From: Croceicoccus estronivorus
GTDB lineage: Bacteria; Pseudomonadota; Alphaproteobacteria; Sphingomonadales; Sphingomonadaceae
Direction of reading: 5' to 3'
Assembly: GCF_001625325.1 (NCBI RefSeq)
Contig: NZ_JRQQ01000005.1
Location: forward strand, 186,001-250,000
Length of the DNA: 64,000 bases
Positions 9,024-18,103 of this stretch are shown piece after piece (within the stretch, counting starts at the first letter, position 1; each line of letters opens with the position of its first letter). The notes under the pieces were generated by a model, which saw nothing but the letters and a program-made list of their open reading frames with translations, was not told where the DNA came from and searched no databases. Position numbers and translations under genes: made by a program.

Positions 9024-9745
9024 AACGGTTCGCAATGAGGCTGGCCACGACAATCCTCGCCCTGCCGGTACTGGCGGCCGCCACACCGGCGCTGGCCCAG
9101 GCCTATCAATGCCGCGTGCCGTCCACGCTGCCTGCCGTGCCGAAAATCGCGCCGGACGGACCGGTCCGACGCATCCCGGTCGAGGGATATTCGCTCTCCC
9201 TCAGCTGGTCGCCGGAATATTGCCGCGGGCGCGAAAGTCGCGCCGCCGATGCCATCCAGTGCTCCGGGCGCAATGGCCGGTTCGGTCTTGTCGTGCATGG
9301 ACTGTGGCCGGAAGGCTCAAGCGGCCGCTGGCCGCAATGGTGCCCTACCCCGCGCACCCCTTCTCCGGCCTTGTTGCGCCAGCACCTTTGCCTGACGCCA
9401 TCAACACGGCTGATGGCCCACGAATGGGCCAAGCATGGTGCCTGCATGGTCCGCCATCCCGAAACGTATTTCAGGATCGGCCGGATCCTGTGGGATTCGC
9501 TAAGGCTACCCGATCTTGACCGGCTTTCGCGGCAAGACGGGCTCAATGCCGGTGCCATCCGCCAGGCCTTTGTCGATGGTAATCCTGCGTGGAAGCCCGA
9601 ACAGATCGGCGTAAGGCTGAACGCGCGCGGATGGCTGAAGGAAGTGCGGCTGTGCTATGGCAAGGACTTCATGCCCGCGCGCTGTACACCCGGCCAGTTC
9701 GGCGCACGCAATGCCGCGAAAGCCAAAATCTGGCGAGGGCTGTAA
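9020..9745 (+). CDS. Secreted ribonuclease T2 family protein
   Basis: 241 residues beginning at a GTG that overlaps the nadC stop by 4 nt. The N-terminus is a signal peptide ending ALAQA (~residue 27). Both T2 active-site segments are present: CAS1 HGLWPE (His93) and CAS2 HEWAKHG (His134, Glu135, His139). Several cysteines could form disulfides in the periplasm. The family cleaves single-stranded RNA through a 2',3'-cyclic phosphate intermediate. A role in scavenging nucleotides fits its coupling to NAD synthesis only loosely. Confidence 0.85.
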   Translation: MKRFAMRLATTILALPVLAAATPALAQAYQCRVPSTLPAVPKIAPDGPVRRIPVEGYSLSLSWSPEYCRGRESRAADAIQCSGRNGRFGLVVHGLWPEGSSGRWPQWCPTPRTPSPALLRQHLCLTPSTRLMAHEWAKHGACMVRHPETYFRIGRILWDSLRLPDLDRLSRQDGLNAGAIRQAFVDGNPAWKPEQIGVRLNARGWLKEVRLCYGKDFMPARCTPGQFGARNAAKAKIWRGL

Positions 9746-9768
9746 GCGCTGCCGACCACGCCTGCCCT

Positions 9769-10224
9769 TCAACGCCGCGCGTGAAAGAAATCCCGCAGCA
9801 ATTCCGCAGCCTCGGCCTCACCCATGCCTGAATAGACTTCCGGCCGGTGCAGGCACTGTTTCTGTTCGAATACCCGGGCCCCATGTTCCACAGCGCCGCC
9901 TTTTGCATCCGACGCCCCGTAATAGAGACGCGCGATCCGGGCATGGGCGATCGCCCCGGCACACATCGCGCACGGTTCCAGCGTGACCCAGAGCTCACAA
10001 CCGTCAAGCCGGTCATTTCCCAGAAGCTCGGCCGCACGGCGAATCGCCAGCATTTCGGCATGGGCCGTGGGATCGTGCAATGTGCGGGGCGCATTGTGAG
10101 CGCGGGCGATTACTTTCCCGTCCTTGACCACCACAGCCCCCACCGGCACTTCACCCATGTCCGCGGCAGTCCGCGCTTCCGCCAGAGCGTCGGTCATCGG
10201 TGCGGGAAGGGGCCAGCGAGTCAT
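9769..10224 (-). CDS. tadA: tRNA-specific adenosine deaminase
   Basis: 151 residues from the inner ATG at 10224. It deaminates A34 to inosine in tRNA-Arg(ACG). The cytidine-deaminase-type zinc site is complete: His55-Ala-Glu57 (TAHAEM), with Glu57 the proton shuttle, and Pro84-Cys85-Ala-Met-Cys88. The ARLYYG and FEQKQC segments are typical of TadA. It is convergent with the RNase T2 gene and divergent from rpmB. Confidence 0.92.
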   Translation of the reverse strand: MTRWPLPAPMTDALAEARTAADMGEVPVGAVVVKDGKVIARAHNAPRTLHDPTAHAEMLAIRRAAELLGNDRLDGCELWVTLEPCAMCAGAIAHARIARLYYGASDAKGGAVEHGARVFEQKQCLHRPEVYSGMGEAEAAELLRDFFHARR

Positions 10225-10274
10225 GAGTGAAGCGCTAAACCCGCATGGACGAACCCGCAATGCCGCCGATTTGC

Positions 10275-10303
10275 TTGACGATTCGCCATGCCCCCGCTAT
10301 GCG
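10275..10303 (+). promoter_or_regulatory. Sigma70-type promoter of rpmB
   Basis: TTGACG at 10275-10280 and TATGCG at 10298-10303 are separated by exactly 17 nt, about 50 bp before the rpmB start codon. This is the clearest housekeeping promoter shape in the window. It also lies in the divergent gap shared with tadA. Confidence 0.6.
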
Positions 10304-10351
10304 CGCCGCTTTCCGGGATCTTCCCCCAGCTTTTCGAATGAGAGATTACCC

Positions 10352-10639
10352 ATGTCGCGGATTTGCGAACTGACCGGCAAAGGCCGTCAAGTCGGCCACA
10401 ACGTGAGCCACGCCAACAACAAGACGAAGCGCGTGTTCCTGCCCAACCTGCAGAACGTTACGCTGCTGTCTGAAAAGCTGGACCGGAGCTTCAAGTTCCG
10501 CGTCAGCACGCATGGTCTGCGTTCGGTCGAACATAACGGCGGCCTCGACAACTGGCTGCTCAAGACGGCCGATGCCAAGCTTTCCCCGCGCGCTCGCAAG
10601 GTGAAGCGCGAACTGGCGAAGGCACAGGCCGCGGCCTAA
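10352..10639 (+). CDS. rpmB: 50S ribosomal protein L28
   Basis: 95 residues, starting [10 protein letters not shown], the standard L28 beginning; [17 protein letters not shown] is the conserved rRNA-binding stretch. The frame is open further upstream but the family start is this ATG, preceded by GAGAG. It has its own promoter and a strong downstream terminator, so it is probably monocistronic. Confidence 0.96.
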   Translation: MSRICELTGKGRQVGHNVSHANNKTKRVFLPNLQNVTLLSEKLDRSFKFRVSTHGLRSVEHNGGLDNWLLKTADAKLSPRARKVKRELAKAQAAA

Positions 10640-10676
10640 ACGGCCGGGCCCACAGGGCCCCGTCCAGCAAAGCTTT

Positions 10677-10710
10677 AAAAAGGGCGTGCGGTTGGCCGCG
10701 CGCCCTTTTT
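10677..10710. terminator. Intrinsic terminator after rpmB, symmetrical
   Basis: Stem AAAAAGGGCGTGCG pairs with CGCGCGCCCTTTTT around a loop of about 6 nt, ending in five T. Flanking A and T runs make it usable in both directions, serving rpmB on the plus strand and the convergent gene on the minus strand. Confidence 0.85.
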
Positions 10711-10718
10711 ACGCGCCA

Positions 10719-11687
10719 TCAACGCACCTGTGGCTGCCAATGCAGCTTAAGCAGTATCGTTCGCTGGAAACTGGTGCGATTGTCATCGGAAATGACCCAT
10801 ACGGTCGCGGAACCATCGTCTGCCGGTTCCACCGCCAGCCCTTCATAATTGTCTTCCGGTAAAGGCGCAGCGAGATCGGCGATGATCTTGCCCTCCCACG
10901 TTTCGCCTTCGCGAATGTCCGCAGGATCGGCGATCAGGATCTTTGCCGAAAATCCAGGCGGAACGAATTGCATTGCCCTTACCAGCACCAGAATGCGCCC
11001 ATCGGGCAATTGACCGAGATCGGTGGGGCGATAGCCGGACGGCGGCTGAAAATGGAACGTAACCGGTTTTGCGCCTTCCGCCGGGTCCGACGGGAACAGC
11101 AGAGCTGGCCCGATCCGGGCGAACCAGCCTTCGCGGGATTCGGACAGGACGAGAAAGCGCCCGTCGGCCAGGCGCAGCATGGCTTCCGGCCCGCCATTGG
11201 ACGGCCAGTCCCGCATGGCGGCAGGACGTACCGTGCGCTGACGCCTGCCCCTGGTATCGGCACGGACAATCGCGTTGCTGTGCTCATAGCTCGCCCAGAG
11301 AGTACCCGTTGCCGGGTCCCGTGTCAGGGATTCGCAATCGGCCTCCCGCTTGTCCTCGTTCGGTTTCATCAGGAACCAGCCCATCCGGGGCTGCGGCTCT
11401 CCGCGTGACGGATCGGCAAAGCGCAGGTAGCGGCCCCTGTCGCTCGCCGAGAGGAGATTGCCATTTCCAAGCGAGACGAGCGCGGAATAGCCCCCGAAAT
11501 CGTCCCCTTCCCCACGCAACACCCACACACCCTCCAGCGACAGGCCCGGGCCGAACGCAGGGCGGTCGGGGAGGGGTAACGCGGCGAAGGTCACACGCGG
11601 ATCGCTGTCGGCGGACGGCAAGGGGCTGCGCCACCAACTCAGCGCCAGCAACACACTGCAAAACAGGACAATCGCGATACGGCGCAT
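10719..11687 (-). CDS. Esterase-like activity of phytase family protein
   Basis: 322 residues with an N-terminal signal or anchor (~residues 1-18). The body resembles the 'esterase-like activity of phytase' beta-propeller family: SLEGVWVLRGEGDDFGGYSAL, LLSASDRGRYLRF, DCESLTRDP, GPEAMLRLADGRFLVLSE and DNYEGLAVEP. Members are exported; the substrate is not established. The stop is just beyond the rpmB terminator. It reads convergently with rpmB. Confidence 0.75.
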   Translation of the reverse strand: MRRIAIVLFCSVLLALSWWRSPLPSADSDPRVTFAALPLPDRPAFGPGLSLEGVWVLRGEGDDFGGYSALVSLGNGNLLSASDRGRYLRFADPSRGEPQPRMGWFLMKPNEDKREADCESLTRDPATGTLWASYEHSNAIVRADTRGRRQRTVRPAAMRDWPSNGGPEAMLRLADGRFLVLSESREGWFARIGPALLFPSDPAEGAKPVTFHFQPPSGYRPTDLGQLPDGRILVLVRAMQFVPPGFSAKILIADPADIREGETWEGKIIADLAAPLPEDNYEGLAVEPADDGSATVWVISDDNRTSFQRTILLKLHWQPQVR

Positions 11688-11736
11688 GAGCGCGCTCTAG
11701 GCGAAGGCAGTCAGGCGGCCAAGTATCCGATTGCTG

Positions 11737-12666
11737 TCACTTCATCGGGCCAGTGAACAGCAAGGGATCCAGCCGCGCATCGCGCCATTTCAGGCTCCAG
11801 TGCAGATGCGGGCCCGTGGCGCGGCCGGACGCGCCAATCTTGCCGATTACCTGCCCCTGCTTCACGCGATCCCCCTCTTTCACCAGGATCGCCGAACAAT
11901 GGAGGAAAGCACTGTTCAGGCCATCCCCATGGTCAATCATCAACAAGTTGCCTTCGAGCGTAAACGGGGCATCGGCCGCCAGCACCACGACGCCGTCGGC
12001 GGGCGCAACGAACGGGGTCCCGCTGGTGCCGGTAGTGATGTCGATGCCGCCGTGATAGCTGCCCGGCTCTCCACGATAGATACGCTGCGAACCGAACCGG
12101 CCGGAAATCCGCCCGGTAACCGGCCAGATGAACGCCTGTCGCCAGCCATCGCTGTCCGCATTCACAGCCCGCGCCGCAACGATACGCGCCAGCTCAGGCC
12201 GACGAATCTTCATGAACGCTTCGGTCGGACCGCCTGGACGGCGAGCCGCATTGATATGCTCGATCTTCCACGCGCGCGGTGAAATCGCCAGCGAGTGTTC
12301 GATCCGCCGGCCATTGCCCAGCACCGCCACCAGCTTCGCGCTCGTCCCGGCATCACGATCGAAAGCGGCGAAAAACGTGCCGTCCGCCGCAACCGGCAAG
12401 TCAGCACCGTCGAGCGTGGCTTCCACTGTGCCGGCAGGAACCGTCCCGCGAATCCAGCCGCCTTGAGTCAATTCGCCGGAAAAGACGAAATCGGCCGGAC
12501 CGACAGGCGCCTTGGGAACAGGCGCCGGGGTGTTGACTGTGGGAGCAGGAGCTGGATCGAGCACCGCTGTATTTCTTTCATCGGCCAGAGATGCACCGCA
12601 GCTCGCCAAAGCGAGCAAGGCAATCACACCACCTGCCGCAACGACCGGTAACGAACGGCGGATCAC
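11737..12666 (-). CDS. M23 family metallopeptidase lipoprotein
   Basis: 309 residues from a GTG at 12666 that overlaps the stop of the DUF2093 gene by 4 nt (GTGA). The start gives a signal peptide with lipobox LASC, so it is a predicted lipoprotein. The C-terminal LytM/M23 domain carries the zinc motifs HxxxD (SYHGGID) and HLH (GPHLHW), plus LMIDHGDG. Both zinc motifs are intact, so it is probably an active peptidoglycan endopeptidase rather than a degenerate activator. The frame runs on upstream, but the overlap and lipobox decide the start. Confidence 0.85.
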   Translation of the reverse strand: MIRRSLPVVAAGGVIALLALASCGASLADERNTAVLDPAPAPTVNTPAPVPKAPVGPADFVFSGELTQGGWIRGTVPAGTVEATLDGADLPVAADGTFFAAFDRDAGTSAKLVAVLGNGRRIEHSLAISPRAWKIEHINAARRPGGPTEAFMKIRRPELARIVAARAVNADSDGWRQAFIWPVTGRISGRFGSQRIYRGEPGSYHGGIDITTGTSGTPFVAPADGVVVLAADAPFTLEGNLLMIDHGDGLNSAFLHCSAILVKEGDRVKQGQVIGKIGASGRATGPHLHWSLKWRDARLDPLLFTGPMK

Positions 12667-12860
12667 GCCTGACCCAGCAGACGCTTCGTCGCTGCTTCCG
12701 GCGAAGCATAAGCTTCTTGTCGCTGCGCACTCCAATACCGCAGTTCATCCAGCGGAATCGGCTCTCCCGTGACCGCGCAGAGGACGTGATTGCCGGCTTT
12801 CAAAACCCGAAATTCATTGGGGCCGTAAAGCAGTTTGGCCACGGCATCGTTGGAGGACAT
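12663..12860 (-). CDS. DUF2093 domain protein
   Basis: About 65 residues. It matches the small alphaproteobacterial DUF2093 family: YGPNEFRVLKAGNHVLCAVTG followed by IPLDELRYWS. I chose the second ATG (12860) because AGGAG lies 7 nt before it, while the first ATG (12866) touches that sequence. It sits between xseA and the M23 gene on the same strand and is coupled to the latter. Function is unknown. Confidence 0.75.
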   Translation of the reverse strand: MSSNDAVAKLLYGPNEFRVLKAGNHVLCAVTGEPIPLDELRYWSAQRQEAYASPEAATKRLLGQA

Positions 12861-12892
12861 CAGCATTCTCCTGCCCTACCAAAGCCCACCCA

Positions 12893-14374
12893 TCAAAGCA
12901 ATTTGGGCTGTTCACCGGATTCGGCAGGCCGAGCCTTGGAGCGGGCGGGCGACGGGCGAGACGCAGCCCCGCTCGCAGGAATGACATCAAGCCGGCCATC
13001 CTCGAACTCCAGCACCAGGGAAGGCTTCCCTGTCGCTGTTTCCCGGTCCTTGACCACCGCGCCCTGAGGATCGGTGACCAGCACGTAACCCCGCCGCAAG
13101 GGCGCCCTGGGATCGAGTTGCAGCCGCAACCGCTCCAGACTCGCCAAACGGTCGCTTTGCGTCGCAACACGCTGCGTCAACAGCGCAGGCACCAGCCGTG
13201 CCGCCGACAGCCGATCACGCGCCCGGTCGACACGCGCCAGCAGGAGCGGTGCGGAAAGACGTGCGGCATGGGCCTGCAATCGCTCCCGTTCACCGGTCGC
13301 GCGATCAGCCAGCCCCCGACGCAGACGGTCGGACAGATCGTCGAGCTTCTGCGCCTGCGGGGCGAGCAAGGCCTCTGGCTTGGGCAACCGTTGTGCACGC
13401 GCATCCAACCGTTCGCGGCCCAGCCCGACAGGGCGCAGAATGGCGCGCTTCTTCCGCAATGCCAGTTCATCGAGAAACGCAGCAAGTTCTGCCCGCACCG
13501 GTACCGCCATCTCCGCTGCGGCAGTCGGTGTGGGTGCACGCCGATCCGCCGCGTAGTCCGCCAGCGTGGTGTCCGTCTCGTGCCCGACCGCAGAGATCAC
13601 CGGGATGGTGCAATCGGCAATGGCGCGGACAACAACTTCTTCGTTGAAGCTCCACAAGTCCTCAATCGAACCGCCGCCGCGCGCGACAATCACCAGATCG
13701 GGGCGTGCAACGGAGCCATTCCCGTCGAGATCGGAAAAGCCCCGTATCGCCGCAGCCACCTGTTCCGCAGATCCCTGCCCCTGCACCAGAACCGGCCAGA
13801 CTATGACATGGCTGGGGAATCGGTCCGCGAGGCGATGGAGGATGTCCCGAATCACGGCGCCGGTTGGCGAAGTGACAACCCCGATCGTACGCGGGAGATA
13901 CGGCAGGGGCCGCTTGCGTTGCGGGGCAAACAGTCCTTCCGCCTCAAGCCGGGCCTTGGTCTTTTCCAACAGCGCCAGCAGCGCCCCTTCGCCCGCGATC
14001 TCCATTCGCTCGATCACGATCTGATAGGTGGAACGACCGGGATAGGTCGTCAGCTTGCCCGTGGCGATCACTTCCAGCCCGTCTTCCGGCATGAACGGCA
14101 GGCGTTGAGCGCTGCCACGCCACATCACCCCGTCGAGCCGGGCTTTTTCATCCTTGAGACTGCAATAGAGGTGACCTGAAGCCGCACGCTTCACACCAGA
14201 CAATTCCCCGCGCAGGCGCACGAATCCGAAGCGTTCCTCCACCGTGCGTTTGAGCATGGAGGAGATCTCGCTGATCGAAAGCGGTTCGTTATGGCCAAGC
14301 CGGGCGTTGTCCCCAACGCTCCCGTTCGCTACCAGCCCGGCAGATACGGCATTTTCATCGAAGGGATCGGGCAT
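12893..14374 (-). CDS. xseA: Exodeoxyribonuclease VII large subunit
   Basis: 493 residues. The OB-fold N-terminus ([24 protein letters not shown]) and nuclease core ([63 protein letters not shown]) are typical. A long helical region precedes the C-terminal tail. It degrades single-stranded DNA with XseB, which is not in the window. An AAGAGG 6 nt before the ATG at 14374 favours that start over 14380. This ATG shares bases with the purD ATG on the other strand. Confidence 0.93.
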   Translation of the reverse strand: MPDPFDENAVSAGLVANGSVGDNARLGHNEPLSISEISSMLKRTVEERFGFVRLRGELSGVKRAASGHLYCSLKDEKARLDGVMWRGSAQRLPFMPEDGLEVIATGKLTTYPGRSTYQIVIERMEIAGEGALLALLEKTKARLEAEGLFAPQRKRPLPYLPRTIGVVTSPTGAVIRDILHRLADRFPSHVIVWPVLVQGQGSAEQVAAAIRGFSDLDGNGSVARPDLVIVARGGGSIEDLWSFNEEVVVRAIADCTIPVISAVGHETDTTLADYAADRRAPTPTAAAEMAVPVRAELAAFLDELALRKKRAILRPVGLGRERLDARAQRLPKPEALLAPQAQKLDDLSDRLRRGLADRATGERERLQAHAARLSAPLLLARVDRARDRLSAARLVPALLTQRVATQSDRLASLERLRLQLDPRAPLRRGYVLVTDPQGAVVKDRETATGKPSLVLEFEDGRLDVIPASGAASRPSPARSKARPAESGEQPKLL

Positions 14375-15671
14375 GAACATCCTCTTGGCAGGGTCGGGCG
14401 GACGCGAACATGCGCTGGCTTGGAAGCTGGCGCAATCCCGCCTTGTGACACAGGCAGGCGAAACGCTCTACGCCACTCCGGGAAATCCGGGGATTGCGCA
14501 ACATGCCGAACTGGTTTCGCTGGACTTGACTGACCACGCAGCAGTTGCTGCATTTTGCGAAGATAAACGCATTGGCCTGGTCGTTATCGGGCCGGAAGCT
14601 CCGCTGGTCGATGGGCTGGCCGATTCACTGCGCGCTGGCGGCGTTCCGGTGTTCGGACCGTCAAAGGCCGCAGCGCAACTGGAAGGCAGCAAGGGTTTCA
14701 CCAAGGACTTGTGCGAACGCACCGGCATCCCGACCGCAGGTTATGTCCGCACCACATCGCTGGATCAGGCCAGGGCCGCACTGGACGGTTTCACCGCCCC
14801 CTATGTGCTCAAGGCGGACGGTCTCGCGGCAGGCAAGGGCGTGGTCATCGCGGAAGATCGGACGGAAGCGGAAACCGCTCTGACCGATATGTTCGGCGGT
14901 GCCTTCGGCGAAGCCGGTGCCGAAGTGGTGATCGAGGAATTCATGACCGGCGAAGAGGCCAGCTTCTTCGCCTTGACCGACGGGGCAACGATCGTTCCGT
15001 TCGGCAGTGCCCAGGATCACAAGCGGGTCGGGGAAGGCGATACCGGGCCCAACACCGGCGGCATGGGCGCATACAGCCCCGCTCCCGTTCTGACGCCCTT
15101 ACTCGAAGGCGAAGTGATCGAACGGATCATCGCCCCCACTGTGCGAGCGATGGCCAATGAAGGCACACCGTATTCGGGCGTTCTTTATGCCGGACTGATG
15201 CTGACCGCGCAGGGACCGAAGCTGATCGAATACAACTGCCGGTTCGGGGATCCCGAATGTCAGGTCCTTATGATGCGGCTCGAAGACGATCTGGGCGAAT
15301 TGTTGCTCGCTTGCGCGGAAAATCGCCTTGCCGCCTGTTCCGCCCCTCGCTTTTCCGCCGACACGGCGCTGACAGTGGTGGTGGCCGCAGCGGGCTATCC
15401 CGGCACCCCCAAAAAGGGCGGCACCATCGCTGGGATCGGCAAGGCCGAGGCGACCGGAGCCAAAGTCTTTCACGCCGGGACAGCTCTCAGCCCGGATGGC
15501 GTTCTGCAATCAAGCGGCGGACGCGTGTTGAACGTGACGGCACGCGGGGCCGACGTCACCGAAGCGCAAGCCGCAGCTTATAAGGCCGTCGATGCTCTCG
15601 ATTTCCCGGACGGCTTCTGTCGGCGTGACATCGGCTGGCGCGAAGTGGCGCGCGAACAGGACGCAGGTTAG
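14373..15671 (+). CDS. purD: Phosphoribosylamine--glycine ligase
   Basis: 432 residues, ATP-grasp enzyme of purine synthesis joining phosphoribosylamine and glycine. It starts [19 protein letters not shown] and shows [55 protein letters not shown] and the Mg-binding [15 protein letters not shown] lies 6 nt before the ATG. The start codon overlaps the divergent xseA start, so each gene's leader lies in the other's coding sequence. Confidence 0.95.
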   Translation: MNILLAGSGGREHALAWKLAQSRLVTQAGETLYATPGNPGIAQHAELVSLDLTDHAAVAAFCEDKRIGLVVIGPEAPLVDGLADSLRAGGVPVFGPSKAAAQLEGSKGFTKDLCERTGIPTAGYVRTTSLDQARAALDGFTAPYVLKADGLAAGKGVVIAEDRTEAETALTDMFGGAFGEAGAEVVIEEFMTGEEASFFALTDGATIVPFGSAQDHKRVGEGDTGPNTGGMGAYSPAPVLTPLLEGEVIERIIAPTVRAMANEGTPYSGVLYAGLMLTAQGPKLIEYNCRFGDPECQVLMMRLEDDLGELLLACAENRLAACSAPRFSADTALTVVVAAAGYPGTPKKGGTIAGIGKAEATGAKVFHAGTALSPDGVLQSSGGRVLNVTARGADVTEAQAAAYKAVDALDFPDGFCRRDIGWREVAREQDAG

Positions 15672-15680
15672 CGGTTCCGC

Positions 15681-16181
15681 TCAGCCGAGCAGGTCTTCGA
15701 AGAACAGGCTGACCAGGCCCGCCTGCCCGGTGACGCCGGCCTTCGCGTAAATCCGGCTGAGCTGTGCCCGCACAGTTCCGGCAGCAGCCCCTCTCAGCCG
15801 CGCGATTTCGGCCACGTCACATCCTTTCAGCGCGAACAAGGCCACATCCGATTCCGCATCGGTCAGACCCCATTCCGAAAAACGATGCCCGATGTGTTCC
15901 GCCAGCGCGCCCGAAGCGATTGCGAGAGCTTCATCACGGCGCTGTGCCAGCCGAAGCATGATCCGCACCTGCCAGACGCCTAGTGCCACCCCGGCGAAAA
16001 GCGCAAAGGCGATCAGCCCTTCGATCACGATATGCGTGGACAGCCCGTCGGCCGCGACATCGCCGATTGCATCGGCAACGAAAAAGGTCGCGGCAATGGC
16101 CTGCACCACGGCGATGGCCGCGACCAGCGTCACTTGCCGGTCACGGCCTTTCATCCGATTGGAGGTGACGTTCCCGTTCAT
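15681..16181 (-). CDS. Membrane-anchored LuxR-type HTH regulator
   Basis: 166 residues. Two hydrophobic helices (about 18-40 and 52-72) are followed by a linker and a GerE/LuxR-type HTH at ~105-165 (LTDAESDVALFALKGCDVAEIARLRG, then VRAQLSRIYAKAGV). No receiver or ligand domain is present. The start overlaps the cytochrome b gene stop by 4 nt (ATGA), so the two are coupled. Control of a membrane redox system in response to something sensed at the membrane would be a reasonable guess only. Confidence 0.7.
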   Translation of the reverse strand: MNGNVTSNRMKGRDRQVTLVAAIAVVQAIAATFFVADAIGDVAADGLSTHIVIEGLIAFALFAGVALGVWQVRIMLRLAQRRDEALAIASGALAEHIGHRFSEWGLTDAESDVALFALKGCDVAEIARLRGAAAGTVRAQLSRIYAKAGVTGQAGLVSLFFEDLLG

Positions 16182-16816
16182 CGACTCCGGCGGTTACCCC
16201 AAGGCAGCATGGCAGTCACGATCTGCCTGCCGCTGCGGCGCGTCTCGAAGACCACACCCATCAGGTGCAACGCGATCAGAACGTAAAGCAGATTCACGCC
16301 GATCTCATGGATTTCCTCCATCATCTCTTCGCCGGCACCACCCTCTTCCTCGCGTTCATCCTCATCTTCGTCATCGCTGGTCGCAGGACTGGCAACAGCA
16401 TGTTCTTCGGCCTCCTCATGACTGGCTGCGAAGGGATCGGACGGCGGCGCACCCGCCATCGCGATGCCGCTCGCAATGATCGCGGCAAGGCACGCCCAGA
16501 TCGCGTAGACCATCAGCGCACCCAGCGGATTGTGCGACCGATGGTGCGTCACTTGGCCCTGGCCGATTTCCCGAATGTGGCCGATTGCACGGAAAGGACT
16601 GGGCGGGAAGGCGGTGAAGCGCGCTTCGTGCGGGCCGACAATGCCCCACAACAGTCGCAAGCCGAGCAGGGCGGCAAGGCCATAGCCGACCCGGACGTGC
16701 CAGCCGCTTCCTTCCTCGGTGACAATGGCATTGAGAATTATGGCGACAACGATGCCCCAGTGGGTCAATTTTACGATCGGGTCCCAGCGGCGTGGTGCGG
16801 ATAGTTCAGCGGTCAT
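16178..16816 (-). CDS. Cytochrome b561-like membrane protein with acidic loop
   Basis: 212 residues from the ATG at 16816, preceded by GAGGA. It has four predicted membrane helices with haem-ligand-like histidines (VKLTHWGIV in helix 1, and EIHEIGVNL and ALHLMG in the last). This is the Ni/Fe-hydrogenase b-type/cytochrome b561 fold that carries electrons in the inner membrane. Between helices 3 and 4 sits an insertion of roughly 45 residues dominated by Asp and Glu, unusual for the family. No partner cytochrome c or dehydrogenase gene lies beside it. The 124 bp upstream hold a small GC-rich inverted repeat but no clear promoter. Confidence 0.78.
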   Translation of the reverse strand: MTAELSAPRRWDPIVKLTHWGIVVAIILNAIVTEEGSGWHVRVGYGLAALLGLRLLWGIVGPHEARFTAFPPSPFRAIGHIREIGQGQVTHHRSHNPLGALMVYAIWACLAAIIASGIAMAGAPPSDPFAASHEEAEEHAVASPATSDDEDEDEREEEGGAGEEMMEEIHEIGVNLLYVLIALHLMGVVFETRRSGRQIVTAMLPWGNRRSR

Positions 16817-16940
16817 CGGGCAATCCTCGGCATGGAAACATGCGAGGACATTGGTAATCCGCACCCGGCCTGGCGATTGCACCTGCGCTTATCGCCGCAG
16901 GAATAAGCGGCTGCTTATGCCATGACCTGCCCGCATACTC

Positions 16941-17951
16941 TCATTCGGTGTGCCGCCAGTTGGGTTTGATGCCCTGCGGCACGTGCGGATGAACATACTG
17001 TTCGTAGAGACGCAGCATTTTCCAGCCTTCTTCCGGCGCAATTCCCGCGAAGAAGGGGGAAAGGTAGAGTGAGCTGTTGTCGCCCAGCCCTTTCACCAGT
17101 TCCACTGCCTCATCCGGTGTCAGCACCTGATATTCCCCGCTTTCACGGATCGTCTCGTCGGAGATGTTCGTGCTGTAAGGACTGACCGTCGCCTGCTCCG
17201 CCTCGGCAGTGAACTGCGCGTAGGAATGCATGACATGCTTGATATGAGGCAGCAGCCATTCCCAATCGCGGTCCGGGTCTTCCGATATCCAGAGGAAGCC
17301 GGGCCCCTGCTCGGGATAATTGCCAGGATCAGGGTTCCCTGCCTTGCGGCATTCCTCGCGATAGGTTTCCCACGGATCGGGGCCGAACAACGGCACCAGC
17401 AAACCGTCCGCCACGTGGGCTGCGGCGCGGGCAACCTTGGGTGCGATACCCCCCAACATGACAGGCACCCGCTTTTCCGGAAGCGGTGAGATCAGGGCTG
17501 GACGGCCTTCATATTCGAACGGCTCCCCGCTCCATGCGCGCCGGAGCACCTTTGCTACTTCGCAGGTGTGATCAAACCGGTCTTCCGCCCGGCGGCCATA
17601 CATCGCAAATTCCTTCGGACGATATCCGAAACCCAGCCCCAGCTCGAAACGCCCCCCACTGACGATTTGCAGCACTGCGACATCTTCCGCCAGGCGGACA
17701 GGATCGTAACAAGACGCCAGCAGCACTGCCGAACGCAGAGTGATGCGTTTCGTGCGCCCTGCGACTGCCGCGGCCATGACAAGCGGAGAGGGGTTGTATC
17801 CGTCATCGGATTGGTGGTGTTCACCAAACCCGATTACGTCGATCCCCAGATCGTCCGCCCAGCCCGCCATATCCAGTGCGGTTGAAAAGAGCTGCGACCG
17901 TGGCGTGCCGAAATCCGGCGCGCGCATGTCGTAAACCAGCACCACCTCCAT
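16941..17951 (-). CDS. LLM class flavin-dependent oxidoreductase
   Basis: 336 residues in a bacterial-luciferase-like TIM barrel: GIDVIGFGEHHQSDDGYNPSP, LRSAVLLASCYDPVRLAEDVAVLQIVSGGRFELGLGFGYRPKEF and VPVMLGGIAPKVARAAAHVADG. Such enzymes use FMNH2 or F420 to oxidise small organic molecules; the substrate is unknown. It is followed on its strand by the cytochrome b gene after 124 bp. Confidence 0.85.
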   Translation of the reverse strand: MEVVLVYDMRAPDFGTPRSQLFSTALDMAGWADDLGIDVIGFGEHHQSDDGYNPSPLVMAAAVAGRTKRITLRSAVLLASCYDPVRLAEDVAVLQIVSGGRFELGLGFGYRPKEFAMYGRRAEDRFDHTCEVAKVLRRAWSGEPFEYEGRPALISPLPEKRVPVMLGGIAPKVARAAAHVADGLLVPLFGPDPWETYREECRKAGNPDPGNYPEQGPGFLWISEDPDRDWEWLLPHIKHVMHSYAQFTAEAEQATVSPYSTNISDETIRESGEYQVLTPDEAVELVKGLGDNSSLYLSPFFAGIAPEEGWKMLRLYEQYVHPHVPQGIKPNWRHTE

Positions 17952-18103
17952 GTCGCTTTCCTCACCCTTGATTTTCGATTTCCAACGGCAAGGCTACACT
18001 GCCCGCCTATGGCAAGCGAACATGTTTGCCCCGCTCGCCGCTGTTTGCGGCAGGATGGGTGAGAACCGGCAAATGCTGCACCTCGAAAGTGCGGTAAACG
18101 ATT

